Below, in pieces: positions 8,193 to 16,875 of a DNA stretch of 64,000 nt. The notes under the pieces are model-generated. The model saw only the letters and a list, made by a program, of their open reading frames with translations, was not told the origin of the DNA and searched no databases. Positions within the stretch are counted from its first letter, which is position 1; each line of letters opens with the position of its first letter. The position numbers were made by a program, and so were the translations under genes. The stretch spans positions 21,100 through 85,099 of the forward strand of contig CALEVZ010000046.1 of assembly GCA_937924755.1 (NCBI GenBank), given 5' to 3'. This DNA comes from an uncultured bacterium. Its GTDB lineage: Bacteria; Acidobacteriota; Thermoanaerobaculia; Thermoanaerobaculales; Thermoanaerobaculaceae.

Positions 8193-10016
8193 ATGAGTCA
8201 AGCGGTTCTCGGGATTTCGGCCTTTTACCACGACTCCGCCGCCTGCCTGGTGCGGGAGGGGGAGATCGTCGCCGCCGCCCAGGAGGAGCGCTTCACCCGC
8301 GTCAAGCACGACCACCGCTTTCCGCGTCACGCCGTGGAGTACTGCCTGCGGCAGGCGGGCATCGAAGTGAGTGATCTGGCTGCGGTGGCCTTTTACGACA
8401 AGCCTTGGCTCAAGTTCGAGCGCTTGCTGGAGACTTACCTGGCCTTTGCACCCCGCGGGCTGAGCTCCTTTTACAAGTCCATGCCGCTGTGGTTGAAGCA
8501 GAAGCTGTGGATGGGAGAGCTGCTGAAGAAGAAACTGGGGTGGACGGGGGAGGTTTACTTTCCCGAGCACCACCAGTCGCACGCCGCCTCGGCGTTCTTC
8601 CCGTCGCCCTTTCCGCGCGCGGCGGTACTTACCCTGGACGGGGTGGGGGAGTGGGCGACGGCGTCGTGGGGGGTGGGCAGCGGCAACCGCGTCGAGCTGC
8701 GCGCCGAGCTGCGCTTCCCCCACAGCCTGGGGCTGCTCTACTCGGCGTTCACCTACTACACCGGGTTCAAGGTGAATTCGGGGGAGTATAAGGTGATGGG
8801 GCTGGCGCCCTACGGCGAGCCCCGCTACGTGGAGCTGATCCTGACCGAATTGATGGACCTCAAGCAGGACGGGTCGTTCTGGCTCGACCAGTCGTACTTC
8901 AACTATTGCCAGGGCCTGACCATGACCTCGGAGAAGTTTCATCGCTTGTTCGGCGGCCCGCCGCGGCAGCCGGAATCGGAGCTGACCCAGCGGGAGATGG
9001 ACCTGGCCCGTTCGCTGCAAGACGTCACCGAAGAGGTGGTGCGGCGCATGGCTCGCCACGTGCGCAGGGAAACCGGGGAACGCCACCTGTGCCTGGCGGG
9101 GGGCGTCGCCTTAAACTGCGTGGCCAACGGCAAGGTATTGCGAGATCAGATCTTTGACGACATCTGGATTCAGCCGGCAGCGGGCGACGCCGGGGGCGCC
9201 CTGGGGTCGGCGCTGTTCGTCTGGCACCAGGTGCTGGACCACCCTCGTCGGGCCGACGGCCGCCGGGACCGGCAGCAGGGCTCGTATCTGGGGCCTGCCT
9301 TCTCCACAGACGCCATCGCCGCCTGGCTGGACTCCCGCGGGCTGCCCTACCGGCGGCTGGAGGACGGCGGTGCCCCGGCAGCGGCGGCGCGGCTCATCGC
9401 CGCGGGCAAGGTGGTGGGGTGGCTGGCGGGGCGCATGGAGTTCGGTCCGCGCGCCCTAGGCGCCCGTTCGATCCTGGGGGACGCCCGCAGTCCCGAGATG
9501 CAGTCGGTGATGAACCTGAAGATCAAGTACCGCGAGTCGTTCCGGCCGTTCGCCCCGGCGGTGCTGGCGGAGGACGTGACGGAGTACTTCGAGCTGGACC
9601 GCGAGTCGCCGTACATGCTGCTGGTGGCCGACGTGCAGCCGGCGCGGCGGCGGGCCATGAGCGAGGAGGAGCAACGCCGCTTCGGCATCGCCAAGCTCAA
9701 CGTGCCGCGCTCCGACATCCCGGCGGTCACCCACGTGGACTTTTCGGCGCGTATCCAGACGGTCAACGACCGCGATCACCCGCGCTTCCGCAGGCTGCTG
9801 GAAGAGTTCAAGAAACTCACCGGCCGCAGCGTCATAGTCAACACCTCCTTCAACGTGCGCGGCGAGCCCATCGTGTGTACTCCTGCCGACGCCTATCGGT
9901 GCTTCATGCGCACCGAGATGGATGCGTTGTTGCTGGAAGACTGCCTGTTACACAAGGGTGAGCAGCCGCCCCTGGCGGGCGACAGCGACTGGCGATCGAC
10001 CTATAGACTGGACTGA
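8193..10016 (+). CDS. O-carbamoyltransferase, NodU/CmcH family
   Basis: 607 residues. Transfers a carbamoyl group from carbamoyl phosphate, through a carbamoyl-adenylate, to a hydroxyl of a sugar or other small molecule. The N-terminal ASKHA-type domain shows GISAFYHDSAACLV, EHHQSHAASAFFPSPF and GEYKVMGLAPYGEP. The C-terminal YrdC-like part shows MEFGPRALGARSILGDAR and YRESFRPFAPAVL, then IVNTSFNVRGEPIVCTP. The ATG at 8193 starts exactly at the conserved N-terminus. It is followed by SxtJ and DUF5989 genes, an arrangement often seen in polysaccharide regions, so a glycan substrate is plausible but unproven. Confidence 0.92.
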   Translation: MSQAVLGISAFYHDSAACLVREGEIVAAAQEERFTRVKHDHRFPRHAVEYCLRQAGIEVSDLAAVAFYDKPWLKFERLLETYLAFAPRGLSSFYKSMPLWLKQKLWMGELLKKKLGWTGEVYFPEHHQSHAASAFFPSPFPRAAVLTLDGVGEWATASWGVGSGNRVELRAELRFPHSLGLLYSAFTYYTGFKVNSGEYKVMGLAPYGEPRYVELILTELMDLKQDGSFWLDQSYFNYCQGLTMTSEKFHRLFGGPPRQPESELTQREMDLARSLQDVTEEVVRRMARHVRRETGERHLCLAGGVALNCVANGKVLRDQIFDDIWIQPAAGDAGGALGSALFVWHQVLDHPRRADGRRDRQQGSYLGPAFSTDAIAAWLDSRGLPYRRLEDGGAPAAAARLIAAGKVVGWLAGRMEFGPRALGARSILGDARSPEMQSVMNLKIKYRESFRPFAPAVLAEDVTEYFELDRESPYMLLVADVQPARRRAMSEEEQRRFGIAKLNVPRSDIPAVTHVDFSARIQTVNDRDHPRFRRLLEEFKKLTGRSVIVNTSFNVRGEPIVCTPADAYRCFMRTEMDALLLEDCLLHKGEQPPLAGDSDWRSTYRLD

Positions 10017-10018
10017 CC

Positions 10019-10510
10019 ATGACTGAGACGGCACGCTCGCCCCACCCCGTAACTGCCACGGAGTGCGACCGGCGGGACGTCTGGCCGGTGGCGGGAGAGA
10101 TCGCGGGGCCAGGCCTGCCAGCGGCGGCTCCGCAGCGGGTCCTGCGCCGCTTCGGCCTGGTAATGGCCGCGGCCCTGGCGCTGCTGGGCGGACTTGTGAT
10201 GTGGAAAGGGCGCCCGGCGGGGCCGTACCTGCTTGCCGCCGCCGCCGCGTTCGCCCTCGCCGCGGTGGCCGTGCCGCGGCTGCTGGCGCCGGTGGAGGGG
10301 GTCTGGATGGCCCTGGCCCGCATCCTGGGAACGGTGATGACCTACCTCGTCCTGACCCTCACCTGGGTGCTGTTGCTGACCCCGATCGGGCTGGCGATGC
10401 GTCTGGCGGGCAAAGACTTCCTCGCCATGCGCCGGCAGCGGCAGCGGCCGACGTGGTGGATTGCAGTGGAACAGGACGGCCCGTGCGGCCGTCCCGACAA
10501 GCCCTTTTAG
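10019..10510 (+). CDS. SxtJ-family membrane protein
   Basis: 163 residues with predicted TM segments near 48-62, 68-88 and 102-128, the last extended by LTWVLLLTPIGLAMRLAGKD, the family's most recognisable block. SxtJ-type proteins accompany carbamoyltransferases; their biochemical role is unknown. Starts 2 nt after the carbamoyltransferase stop, so it is almost certainly cotranscribed and translationally coupled. The first 40 residues are hydrophilic and cytoplasmic in prediction. Confidence 0.8.
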   Translation: MTETARSPHPVTATECDRRDVWPVAGEIAGPGLPAAAPQRVLRRFGLVMAAALALLGGLVMWKGRPAGPYLLAAAAAFALAAVAVPRLLAPVEGVWMALARILGTVMTYLVLTLTWVLLLTPIGLAMRLAGKDFLAMRRQRQRPTWWIAVEQDGPCGRPDKPF

Positions 10511-10518
10511 GGGGAACG

Positions 10519-10677
10519 ATGGCGCGGCAAAGTTCGCTCGCTCTGCTGTGGCAGTACCTGAAGGCACGCAAGAAATGGTGGCTGGTCCCCATCATGGTGT
10601 TTCTGCTGCTTTTGAGCCTCCTGATCGTGCTTACCGAGGGCTCTGCGGTGGCCCCCTTCATTTACGCCCTGTTTTAG
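10519..10677 (+). CDS. DUF5989-type small membrane protein
   Basis: 52 residues: a basic N-terminus (LWQYLKARKKWW) followed by one hydrophobic helix (VPIMVFLLLLSLLIVLTEG) and a short tail ending FIYALF. This pattern is typical of the small protein found after SxtJ in carbamoyltransferase loci; no biochemical role is known. The ATG is 8 nt after the SxtJ stop, preceded by GGGGGAA. Its last 20 bases overlap the end of the convergent SGNH gene. Confidence 0.75.
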   Translation: MARQSSLALLWQYLKARKKWWLVPIMVFLLLLSLLIVLTEGSAVAPFIYALF

Positions 10678-11725
10678 GCCACCCTCCTTCTGCGCGCAGC
10701 CAGTCCGCCAGCAGTTGGGCAGCCAGGGCGTTGCCGGCGAGGTTCCAGTGGGAGTCATTGAGGCGGTACAGGCGCTGCTGGCCGGCCGCGGCTCGAAACG
10801 CCGCGGTGAGATCCAGCACCGGCACGCCCAGCGCGGTCATCCGCTCGGCGAGTTCCCGATTGGGGCGATCCCAATCGAAATCGGCGTCATCTTGGGCCGG
10901 TGGCAGCGCCAGCACTTCCCGCCGCAGTTGCGCGTCGACCTGCAGCTCGTCGGGAACGAGCACCACCATCAGGGGAGCTCCGGCGCCGGCGGCGAGGCGC
11001 TGCAGCCTACCGAGGGGCTCCTCGGTCTGGGCGAGGAGGTCGTGGAAGTGCGGAAGGTGGGGGTCGAAGATGGCTGCCCGCGCCTTTTCCAGCCCCAGGT
11101 AGGTGTGACGATCGAAGTTGGGTAGTTCGTCGTCATAGATCGCCGGCCCGTGGATGACGCGACCTCGGTAGGCGGGCAGAACGCGGGTAAGGTAGCGGAG
11201 GAGATCCACGACGAAGGATCGCCGCCGGGCGGGGGGCCGGGCGCTCTCGATGAAGTCGTTGCCCACGAAGACGAAGCACAGTACCAGGTCGGGGGAGTAG
11301 GCGAGGCCCTCCCGTCGAAGCATCTCGGCGTACTGGGGCGGAGCGGTACCCGGAATGCCCAGGTTGATGACCTCGATGGCCGCCTGCGAGGCCTCGTTTA
11401 GGTAGCGTTCTAGGAGGGAGGCAAAGCTATACTCCCGTGGCACGGTGGCGAAGACGAAGGAGTCGCCAATGGCAAGGACGCGGTAGGTGCCTTGGGCCTT
11501 GGCGATGCTTCGCTCGCGGTCGTTGAAACCCCGTGAATTGAGCCGGTCTTGGTAGTTGGGGGCGTGGGGGCGGCCCCGGAAGCGATTGTAATCTTCAGAG
11601 GCGAAGATGAAACTGGGTCGCAGGGCATGCACCGCGCGCAGCCCCAGCTCGGCAACGGTCGAGGTGACCAGAACTACGCCAAGCACGGACCCCACGGATT
11701 GCAGCCGTCGCCAGAGTGCGGACAC
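10658..11725 (-). CDS. SGNH/GDSL-family hydrolase, membrane-anchored
   Basis: About 355 residues. One N-terminal hydrophobic segment (SVGSVLGVVLVTSTVAELG) would anchor it, with the hydrolase domain outside. Catalytic blocks visible: block I LAIGDSFVFA (nucleophile Ser), a Gly in block II (NLGIPGTAP), GND in VFVGNDF, and the Asp/His block LNDSHWNLAG. Such enzymes often act as O-acetyl esterases or acyltransferases on exopolysaccharides, fitting the carbamoyltransferase neighbours. The frame stays open to 12010, but upstream sequence lacks family similarity; GTG 11725 is chosen because the anchor starts there and TACCAT lies 7 nt upstream. Confidence 0.82.
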   Translation of the reverse strand: MSALWRRLQSVGSVLGVVLVTSTVAELGLRAVHALRPSFIFASEDYNRFRGRPHAPNYQDRLNSRGFNDRERSIAKAQGTYRVLAIGDSFVFATVPREYSFASLLERYLNEASQAAIEVINLGIPGTAPPQYAEMLRREGLAYSPDLVLCFVFVGNDFIESARPPARRRSFVVDLLRYLTRVLPAYRGRVIHGPAIYDDELPNFDRHTYLGLEKARAAIFDPHLPHFHDLLAQTEEPLGRLQRLAAGAGAPLMVVLVPDELQVDAQLRREVLALPPAQDDADFDWDRPNRELAERMTALGVPVLDLTAAFRAAAGQQRLYRLNDSHWNLAGNALAAQLLADWLRAEGGWPKTGRK

Positions 11726-11732
11726 ACCGACT

Positions 11733-11738
11733 ATGGTA
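11733..11738 (-). promoter_or_regulatory. Candidate -10 element giving a leaderless SGNH transcript
   Basis: TACCAT on the minus strand ends 7 nt before the GTG at 11725, and there is no ribosome binding site between. The -35 position is not a good match. See the leaderless-start finding. Confidence 0.35.
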
Positions 11739-11778
11739 ACCCGGCGGGCGGCAAGCCCCTGCTGCGAAGAAGGGATTT

Positions 11779-11798
11779 GCTTCACATTTGTGATAAGC
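11779..11798. promoter_or_regulatory. Palindrome upstream of the hox promoter
   Basis: The core TCACA-TT-TGTGA (11782-11793) is a perfect inverted repeat, flanked by GCT on one side and AAGC on the other. It ends 12 bases before the -35 hexamer of the hox promoter, where an activator could sit. The half-site order is opposite to that of CRP or Rex boxes, so no regulator is named. Confidence 0.4.
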
Positions 11799-11810
11799 AC
11801 GAACTTTCTC

Positions 11811-11839
11811 TTGACAGTTGAAGCCAGCGATCCTATCTT
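11811..11839 (+). promoter_or_regulatory. Sigma70-type promoter of the hox operon
   Basis: TTGACA (11811-11816), a 17-bp spacer and TATCTT (11834-11839). It is the closest match to the consensus in this part of the window and is unusual in such GC-rich DNA. Transcription would start near 11846, leaving a leader of about 130 nt before hoxE. Confidence 0.75.
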
Positions 11840-11976
11840 GGTGGAGAGGCCGCCCTGGGGTTGGCCGGTGGCCGGGGTCGGCGGCTGGCTTGGGGGCAGG
11901 TGACACAGCCGGTAGGAGCAGTGGAGAGCCGGGACGGCGGCGAGGCCGAGCCTCGCCGGAGAGGGGGAGGACAGGC

Positions 11977-12486
11977 GTGGGGAGGTACGATGCACGACCC
12001 GCGGCACCATCGGCGGATGCGCGCTGGAAGATGGTGGAGGCCACCATGCGCAAGCTGGGGTACCGCAGCGACGCCCTCATCGAGACACTGCACACCGTAC
12101 AAGAGAACTTCGGCCACCTGGACCTGGAGGCCCTGAAGTACGTGGCCGCCTGCCTGCGGCAACCCCTCTCCCGGGTGTATGGGGTGGCCACCTTCTATCA
12201 CTTCTTCTCCCTGCAGCCCAAGGGCAAGCACTGCTGCATCGTGTGCACCGGTACCGCGTGTTACATCAAGGGGGCGGGGGAAGTACTGAGCGGCCTGGAG
12301 GGGCGCTGGGGGGTCAAGGCGGGGGAAACCACGCCTGACGGTATGCTGTCGGTGGGCACGGCGCGCTGCCTGGGGGCCTGCGGAGCGGCGCCGGTGGTGG
12401 TGTTCGACGAGGAGATGCTGGGCAAGGTGACGCCCGAGATGGCTCTGGCGCGCACCGAGGAGTGGATGAGCCATGCCGACCATTGA
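11977..12486 (+). CDS. hoxE: NAD-linked hydrogenase diaphorase subunit HoxE, NuoE-like [2Fe-2S] protein
   Basis: 169 residues. Thioredoxin-fold [2Fe-2S] subunit passing electrons between the FMN/NADH site of HoxF and the rest of the complex. Cluster cysteines are in VCTGTACYIKG and ARCLGACGAAP; VYGVATFYHFF is the family signature. The GTG at 11977 is preceded by GGGGGAGG at a good distance; the open frame continues upstream but only into low-complexity sequence, and an ATG at 12031 is the main alternative. First gene of hoxEFUYH; its end overlaps hoxF by 14 nt. Confidence 0.9.
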   Translation: MGRYDARPAAPSADARWKMVEATMRKLGYRSDALIETLHTVQENFGHLDLEALKYVAACLRQPLSRVYGVATFYHFFSLQPKGKHCCIVCTGTACYIKGAGEVLSGLEGRWGVKAGETTPDGMLSVGTARCLGACGAAPVVVFDEEMLGKVTPEMALARTEEWMSHADH

Positions 12487-14086
12487 GGAGTTGACCGAGA
12501 TCGCCGAGCGCGAGCGGGAGCGCTGGCGGGGGTTTGCGCACCGCATCCTGGTGTGCACGGCCTCCGGCTGTGCCTCCGCCGGGAGCGGGGCGGTGCTGGA
12601 GGCGCTGCAGCAGGAGGTGAAGCGGCAGGGGATGGAGGAACGCTGCGTTGTCAAGGGGGTGGGGTGCCTGGGCCTGTGCGCCGCCGCCCCTCTGGTGGCG
12701 GTGGAGTCCGCCGATCTCCTGTACCAGGGGGTGGCCCCGGGGGACGCCGGGGAGATCGTCGCCGCCCTCGGCCGGCAGCCCGTCGCGCGACTCGCCTGCC
12801 CGGTGGACATCCCGTTCTTCCGAAAGCAAATGAAGATCGTGCTGGAGAACTCCGGGGTGATCGATCCGGAGCGCATTGAGGACGCCATCGCCCACGGCGG
12901 CTGGCAGGCCCTGGTGACGGCCCTCACCGAGATGCGCCCGCACGAGGTGATCGAGCAGGTCACCCGCTCCGGCCTGCGCGGCCGGGGGGGCGGGGGCTAC
13001 CCCACGGGGCTGAAGTGGACCACCGTGGCCAAGGCCGGGGCGGGGGAGAAGTACGTCATCTGCAACGCCGACGAGGGGGACCCGGGGGCCTTCATGGACC
13101 GTTCGGTGCTGGAGTCGGACCCCCACCGGGTGCTCGAGGGGATGGCCATTGCCGCATATGCCGTGGGGGCCAACAAGGGGTTCATCTACTGCCGCGCCGA
13201 ATACCCCCTGGCGGTCAAGCGCCTGGAGCTGGCCATTAAGCAGGCGCGGCGCCTCAACCTTTTGGGCAACAACATCCTGGGCACGCCCTTCTCGTTTGCC
13301 GTGGAGGTGCGCCTGGGGGCGGGGGCCTTCGTGTGCGGGGAGGAGACGGCGCTGATGGCCTCCATCGAGGGGAAGCAGGGGCGGCCCCGTCCCCGCCCCC
13401 CCTACCCGGCGGAGCTGGGGTTGTTCGGCAAGCCGACGCTCATCAACAACGTGGAGACCTTCGCCAACGTCCCCGCCATCATCCGCGAGGGGGGGGAGTG
13501 GTTCGCCCGCATCGGTACTGCTCACTCCAAGGGCACCAAGGTGTTCGCCCTGGCCGGCAAGGTGGTGAACACAGGGCTCATCGAGGTGCCCATGGGCACC
13601 ACCTTGAGGGAAATCATCGAGGAGATCGGCGGCGGTGTGCCCGATGGCGTCCGCTGCAAGGCGGTTCAGACCGGGGGACCGTCCGGGGGGTGCATTCCGG
13701 CGGCCTACTTCGACACCCCGGTGGACTACGAGTCCTTGAGGGAGCTGGGCTCCATGATGGGATCGGGGGGCATGATCGTCATGGACGAGAGCTCCTCCAT
13801 GGTGGACGTGGCCCGCTACTTCATGGAGTTCTGCACCGCCGAGTCGTGCGGCAAGTGCGTGCCCTGCCGCGCCGGCACGCAGCAGGTGCATGACCTGTTG
13901 GTCAAGCTGCTGCGGGGCGAGGGGAGCGAGGAGGACCTGGCTCTCATCGAGGAGCTGTGCGAACTCATGCGGGAGGCCAGCCTGTGCGGCCTGGGGCAGT
14001 CGGCGCCCAACCCGGTGACGTCCACCCTGCGCCACTTTAAGGGGGAGTACGAAGCCCTGCTGGCCGGAAGGGGAGGTGAGGTATGA
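12473..14086 (+). CDS. hoxF: NAD-linked hydrogenase diaphorase subunit HoxF, NuoF-like
   Basis: 537 residues; oxidises or reduces NAD(H) at an FMN site. An N-terminal thioredoxin-like domain carries four cysteines (28, 33, 65, 69) for a [2Fe-2S] cluster. The glycine-rich NADH/FMN loop [16 protein letters not shown] is near 168-182 and [13 protein letters not shown] near 198-210. The C-terminal [4Fe-4S] site is ESCGKCVPC (about 457-465) plus the Cys of SLCGLG (~505). This fused layout is standard for HoxF. It lies between hoxE and hoxU with overlapping ends, so is cotranscribed. Confidence 0.95.
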   Translation: MPTIEELTEIAERERERWRGFAHRILVCTASGCASAGSGAVLEALQQEVKRQGMEERCVVKGVGCLGLCAAAPLVAVESADLLYQGVAPGDAGEIVAALGRQPVARLACPVDIPFFRKQMKIVLENSGVIDPERIEDAIAHGGWQALVTALTEMRPHEVIEQVTRSGLRGRGGGGYPTGLKWTTVAKAGAGEKYVICNADEGDPGAFMDRSVLESDPHRVLEGMAIAAYAVGANKGFIYCRAEYPLAVKRLELAIKQARRLNLLGNNILGTPFSFAVEVRLGAGAFVCGEETALMASIEGKQGRPRPRPPYPAELGLFGKPTLINNVETFANVPAIIREGGEWFARIGTAHSKGTKVFALAGKVVNTGLIEVPMGTTLREIIEEIGGGVPDGVRCKAVQTGGPSGGCIPAAYFDTPVDYESLRELGSMMGSGGMIVMDESSSMVDVARYFMEFCTAESCGKCVPCRAGTQQVHDLLVKLLRGEGSEEDLALIEELCELMREASLCGLGQSAPNPVTSTLRHFKGEYEALLAGRGGEV

Positions 14087-14811
14087 GCAACCCCAACCCG
14101 GCGGTGCGCATCAAGACCCTGAAAATCGACGGCCGGGACGTCGGCGCCCGGGAGGACGAGACCATCCTGGAGGTGGCGCGGGAAAACGGCATCCGCATTC
14201 CCACCCTGTGCGCCTTCGAGGGACTGTCCACGGTGGGGGCGTGCCGCCTGTGTCTGGTGGAAATCAAAGGGTGGTCCCGCCTGGTGCCGGCCTGCGTCAC
14301 CCGCGTGGAGGAGGGGATCGAGGTGATCGCCAACTCCGAGCGGCTGCAGCGCCACCGCCGGCTCATTGTGGAGTTGCTGCTGGCCGAGCGCAACCACGTG
14401 TGCTCGGTGTGCGTGGCCAACGGCCACTGCGAGCTGCAGGATCTGGCGGTGGAGCTGGGGATCACCCGGGTGCGGGTGCCCTACCGCTACCCCCGCTTTG
14501 CGGTGGACGCCTCCCACCCCCGCTTTGTGGTGGACCACAACCGCTGCGTGCTCTGCAACCGTTGCGTGCGGGTGTGCGACGAGGTTGAAGGGGCCCACAC
14601 CTGGGACGTCATGGGCCGGGGGGTGGACAGCACGGTGATCACCGACCTGAACCAGCCGTGGGGGGCCTCCGAGAGCTGCACCTCCTGCGGAAAGTGTGTG
14701 CACGTCTGCCCCACCGGTGCCCTGTCGGAGAAACAGAACTTGGCGGGAGCCAGCCTGAAGCGGCGGCAGTTCTTGCCCTACCTGCAGCTCATGCGGGAGG
14801 CCCGGCGATGA
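14083..14811 (+). CDS. hoxU: NAD-linked hydrogenase diaphorase subunit HoxU
   Basis: 242 residues, like the N-terminal part of NuoG. Domains in order: [2Fe-2S] plant-type ferredoxin fold ([15 protein letters not shown]), a His/Cys [4Fe-4S] site ([12 protein letters not shown]), then two ferredoxin-type [4Fe-4S] sites ([11 protein letters not shown] and [16 protein letters not shown]). Relays electrons between HoxF and HoxY. ATGA overlap with hoxF and another with hoxY indicate translational coupling. Confidence 0.95.
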   Translation: MSNPNPAVRIKTLKIDGRDVGAREDETILEVARENGIRIPTLCAFEGLSTVGACRLCLVEIKGWSRLVPACVTRVEEGIEVIANSERLQRHRRLIVELLLAERNHVCSVCVANGHCELQDLAVELGITRVRVPYRYPRFAVDASHPRFVVDHNRCVLCNRCVRVCDEVEGAHTWDVMGRGVDSTVITDLNQPWGASESCTSCGKCVHVCPTGALSEKQNLAGASLKRRQFLPYLQLMREARR

Positions 14812-15341
14812 GTGCCCCACGCCTTGCCACGGTGTGGCTGGACGGCTGCTCCGGTTGCCACATGTCCTTCCTGGACACGGACGACGCCCTGTTGGAGCTC
14901 GCCGGGTTGTGCACGGTGGTGTACAGCCCCTTGGTGGATGCCAAGGAGTTCCCGGAAGAGGTGGACGTGACTCTGGTGGAGGGGTCGGTCTCCACCGTGG
15001 AGGACGAGGAGAAGATCACCAAGGTGCGCGGCCGCACCCGCATCCTGGTGTCGCTGGGGGACTGCGCCGTGACGGGCAACGTCCCGGCCATGCGCACCCC
15101 CTTCCCTTTGGAGGAGGTACTGCATCGAGCCTACGTGGAAACCGCCCAACTCAACCCCGGGCCCCCCACCAAGGTGATCCCTCGCCTGCTGCCCCGGGTG
15201 CGGCCAGTGCACGAGGTGGTGCCGGTGGACGTGGTGATCCCCGGCTGCCCCCCGCCGGCTGGGGCCATCCTGGAAACCGTCAAAGCGCTGCTGGCCGGAC
15301 AGATGCCGCGGGTGGCGGAGCTCACCCGCTTCGGCAGATAG
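14808..15341 (+). CDS. hoxY: NAD-linked [NiFe] hydrogenase small subunit HoxY
   Basis: 177 residues. Carries the proximal [4Fe-4S] cluster next to the catalytic subunit: Cys pair in [12 protein letters not shown], then GDCAVTGN and IPGCPPPAG. There is no Tat signal and no extra cluster domain, as expected for a cytoplasmic group 3d enzyme. The ATG at 14808 overlaps the hoxU stop. Confidence 0.95.
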   Translation: MSAPRLATVWLDGCSGCHMSFLDTDDALLELAGLCTVVYSPLVDAKEFPEEVDVTLVEGSVSTVEDEEKITKVRGRTRILVSLGDCAVTGNVPAMRTPFPLEEVLHRAYVETAQLNPGPPTKVIPRLLPRVRPVHEVVPVDVVIPGCPPPAGAILETVKALLAGQMPRVAELTRFGR

Positions 15342-15350
15342 GAGGGGGCC

Positions 15351-16772
15351 GTGCCCAGCACCATCGTCATTGACAACGTTACCCGCATCGAGGGCCACGC
15401 CAAAATCACCATCCACCTGGACGAGCACGGCTTCGTGCACGACGCGGCGTTCCACGTGACGCAGTTGCGCGGCTTCGAGAAGCTCTGCGAGGGGCGGCCC
15501 TTTTACGAGATGCCGGCTTTGATGGCCCGCACTTGCGGCATCTGTCCCGTGAGCCACCTCATCGCCGGGGCCAAGGCCTGCGACGAGCTGATGGCCGTGC
15601 GGATTCCTCCCACTGCCCAGAAGCTGCGGCGCATCATGAACCTGGCGCAGATCCTGCAGTCCCACGCTCTGAACCTCTTCTACCTCGCCGGCCCCGACAT
15701 CGCTCTGGGCTTTGACGCCGACCCCGGCCAGCGCAACCTCTTCGGCTTGGCCCAAGCCCACCCGGGGCTGGTGCGGGACGGCATCCGCCTGCGCCAGGTG
15801 GGGCAGCAGATCATCGAGATCCTGGGCGGCAAGCGCATCCACCCCGCCTGGGTAGTGCCGGGGGGGGTGGCCTCTCCCCTCACCATCGAACAGCGGGACG
15901 CCATCCTGGCCCTGCTGCCCCAGGCACTCACCCTGGCCCAGCGCACTCTGGACTGGTACAAGGGGGTGATGGGGGAGTTTGGGGAGGAGATCCGCTCCTT
16001 CGGCAACTTCCCCAGCCTTTTCATGGGATTGGTGGATGCCGAGGGGGGGCTGGAGCACTACGACGGGCAGCTGCGCCTCATCGACGCCGCCGGCAAAGTG
16101 GTGGTGGAGGCCATCCCGCCGGCCCGCTACGGAGAGTACATCGGCGAGGCGGTGGAACCCTTCAGCTACTTGAAGAGCCCCTACTTCAAGCCCAAGGGGT
16201 ACCCTGAGGGGATGTACCGGGTTGGCCCACTGGCGCGCCTGAATATCGCCGCCACCTGCCGCACCACCTGGGCCGCTCAGGAGCTGGCGGAGTTCAAAGT
16301 GCTGGGCCACCCCACGGTGCTGTCCACCTTCCACAACCACTACGCCCGTTTCGTGGAAATGCTCTTCGCCATCGAGCGCATCGACCAGCTGCTGCGGGAG
16401 GACGACATCCTGGACACCCACGTGCGGGCCCTGGCTGCCCCCAACGCCGCCGAGGGGGTGGGCATCGCCGAGGCCCCCCGCGGCACCTTGATCCACCACT
16501 ACCGCATCGACGCCCAGGGGCTCATCACCTTCGCCAATCTGATCATCGCCACCGGCCACAACTCGCTGGCCATGAATCGGGCGGTGCTGCAGGTGGCCAA
16601 GCGCTTCGTCAAGGGGTCGAGCCTGCAGGAGGGGATGTTGAACCGGGTCGAGGGGGTCATCCGCGCCTTCGACCCGTGCCTGTCCTGCTCCACCCACGCC
16701 CTGGGGCAGATGCCCCTGGAGCTCCGCCTGCTGGGCCCCGATGGCGAGGTGTTGGACCGCCTAGTCCGGTGA
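15351..16772 (+). CDS. hoxH: NAD-linked [NiFe] hydrogenase large subunit HoxH
   Basis: 473 residues; holds the NiFe(CN)2CO site for reversible H2 oxidation. Metal-binding motifs are RTCGICPVSH near the N-terminus and DPCLSCSTH near the C-terminus. After that His come about 24 residues (ALGQMPLELR...), which in this family are removed by a specific endopeptidase after nickel insertion. The start is GTG at 15351 behind GGAGGGGG. No protease gene is adjacent to this operon; the nearest are in the other two hydrogenase operons. Confidence 0.95.
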   Translation: MPSTIVIDNVTRIEGHAKITIHLDEHGFVHDAAFHVTQLRGFEKLCEGRPFYEMPALMARTCGICPVSHLIAGAKACDELMAVRIPPTAQKLRRIMNLAQILQSHALNLFYLAGPDIALGFDADPGQRNLFGLAQAHPGLVRDGIRLRQVGQQIIEILGGKRIHPAWVVPGGVASPLTIEQRDAILALLPQALTLAQRTLDWYKGVMGEFGEEIRSFGNFPSLFMGLVDAEGGLEHYDGQLRLIDAAGKVVVEAIPPARYGEYIGEAVEPFSYLKSPYFKPKGYPEGMYRVGPLARLNIAATCRTTWAAQELAEFKVLGHPTVLSTFHNHYARFVEMLFAIERIDQLLREDDILDTHVRALAAPNAAEGVGIAEAPRGTLIHHYRIDAQGLITFANLIIATGHNSLAMNRAVLQVAKRFVKGSSLQEGMLNRVEGVIRAFDPCLSCSTHALGQMPLELRLLGPDGEVLDRLVR

Positions 16773-16811
16773 CGGGCGCCGGCACCCGGCGCAGGGTTCT
16801 TCATCCCTCCC

Positions 16812-16830
16812 TGCCCCGCGGAGCGGGGCA
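16812..16830 (+). terminator. Hairpin after hoxH
   Basis: TGCCCCGC-GGA-GCGGGGCA, an 8-bp perfect stem with a 3-nt loop, 39 nt after the hoxH stop. No T-run follows, so intrinsic termination is uncertain. Confidence 0.5.
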
Positions 16831-16845
16831 AAGACTCGCGCACCC

Positions 16846-16875
16846 CACGGTCACGGACGCGGTCACGGTCACGGG
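16846..16875. repeat. CACGGTCACGG repeat in the hoxH-mobAB spacer
   Basis: Units of GGTCACGG are repeated here. GACGCGGTCACGG at 16856-16868 is the exact reverse complement of the 13-mer at 6326-6338. The whole gene-free stretch 16773-17180 contains the hairpin at 16812, this repeat and about 300 bases in which I see nothing else convincing. Confidence 0.55.

Noticed and set aside
11779..11798. Rex operator before the hox operon
   Set aside because: The half-sites are in the order TTCACA then TGTGA, the reverse of a Rex box, and shifting the frame gives poor matches.
12314..14035. Long antisense open frame opposite hoxF (573 codons)
   Set aside because: It is a codon-bias shadow of hoxF in GC-rich DNA: His/Gly/Leu/Gln-rich sequence, no recognisable domain, and it lies entirely opposite a certain gene.
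14778..16697. Antisense open frame of 639 codons opposite hoxY and hoxH
   Set aside because: Low-complexity shadow translation with no domain; both sense genes are unambiguous.
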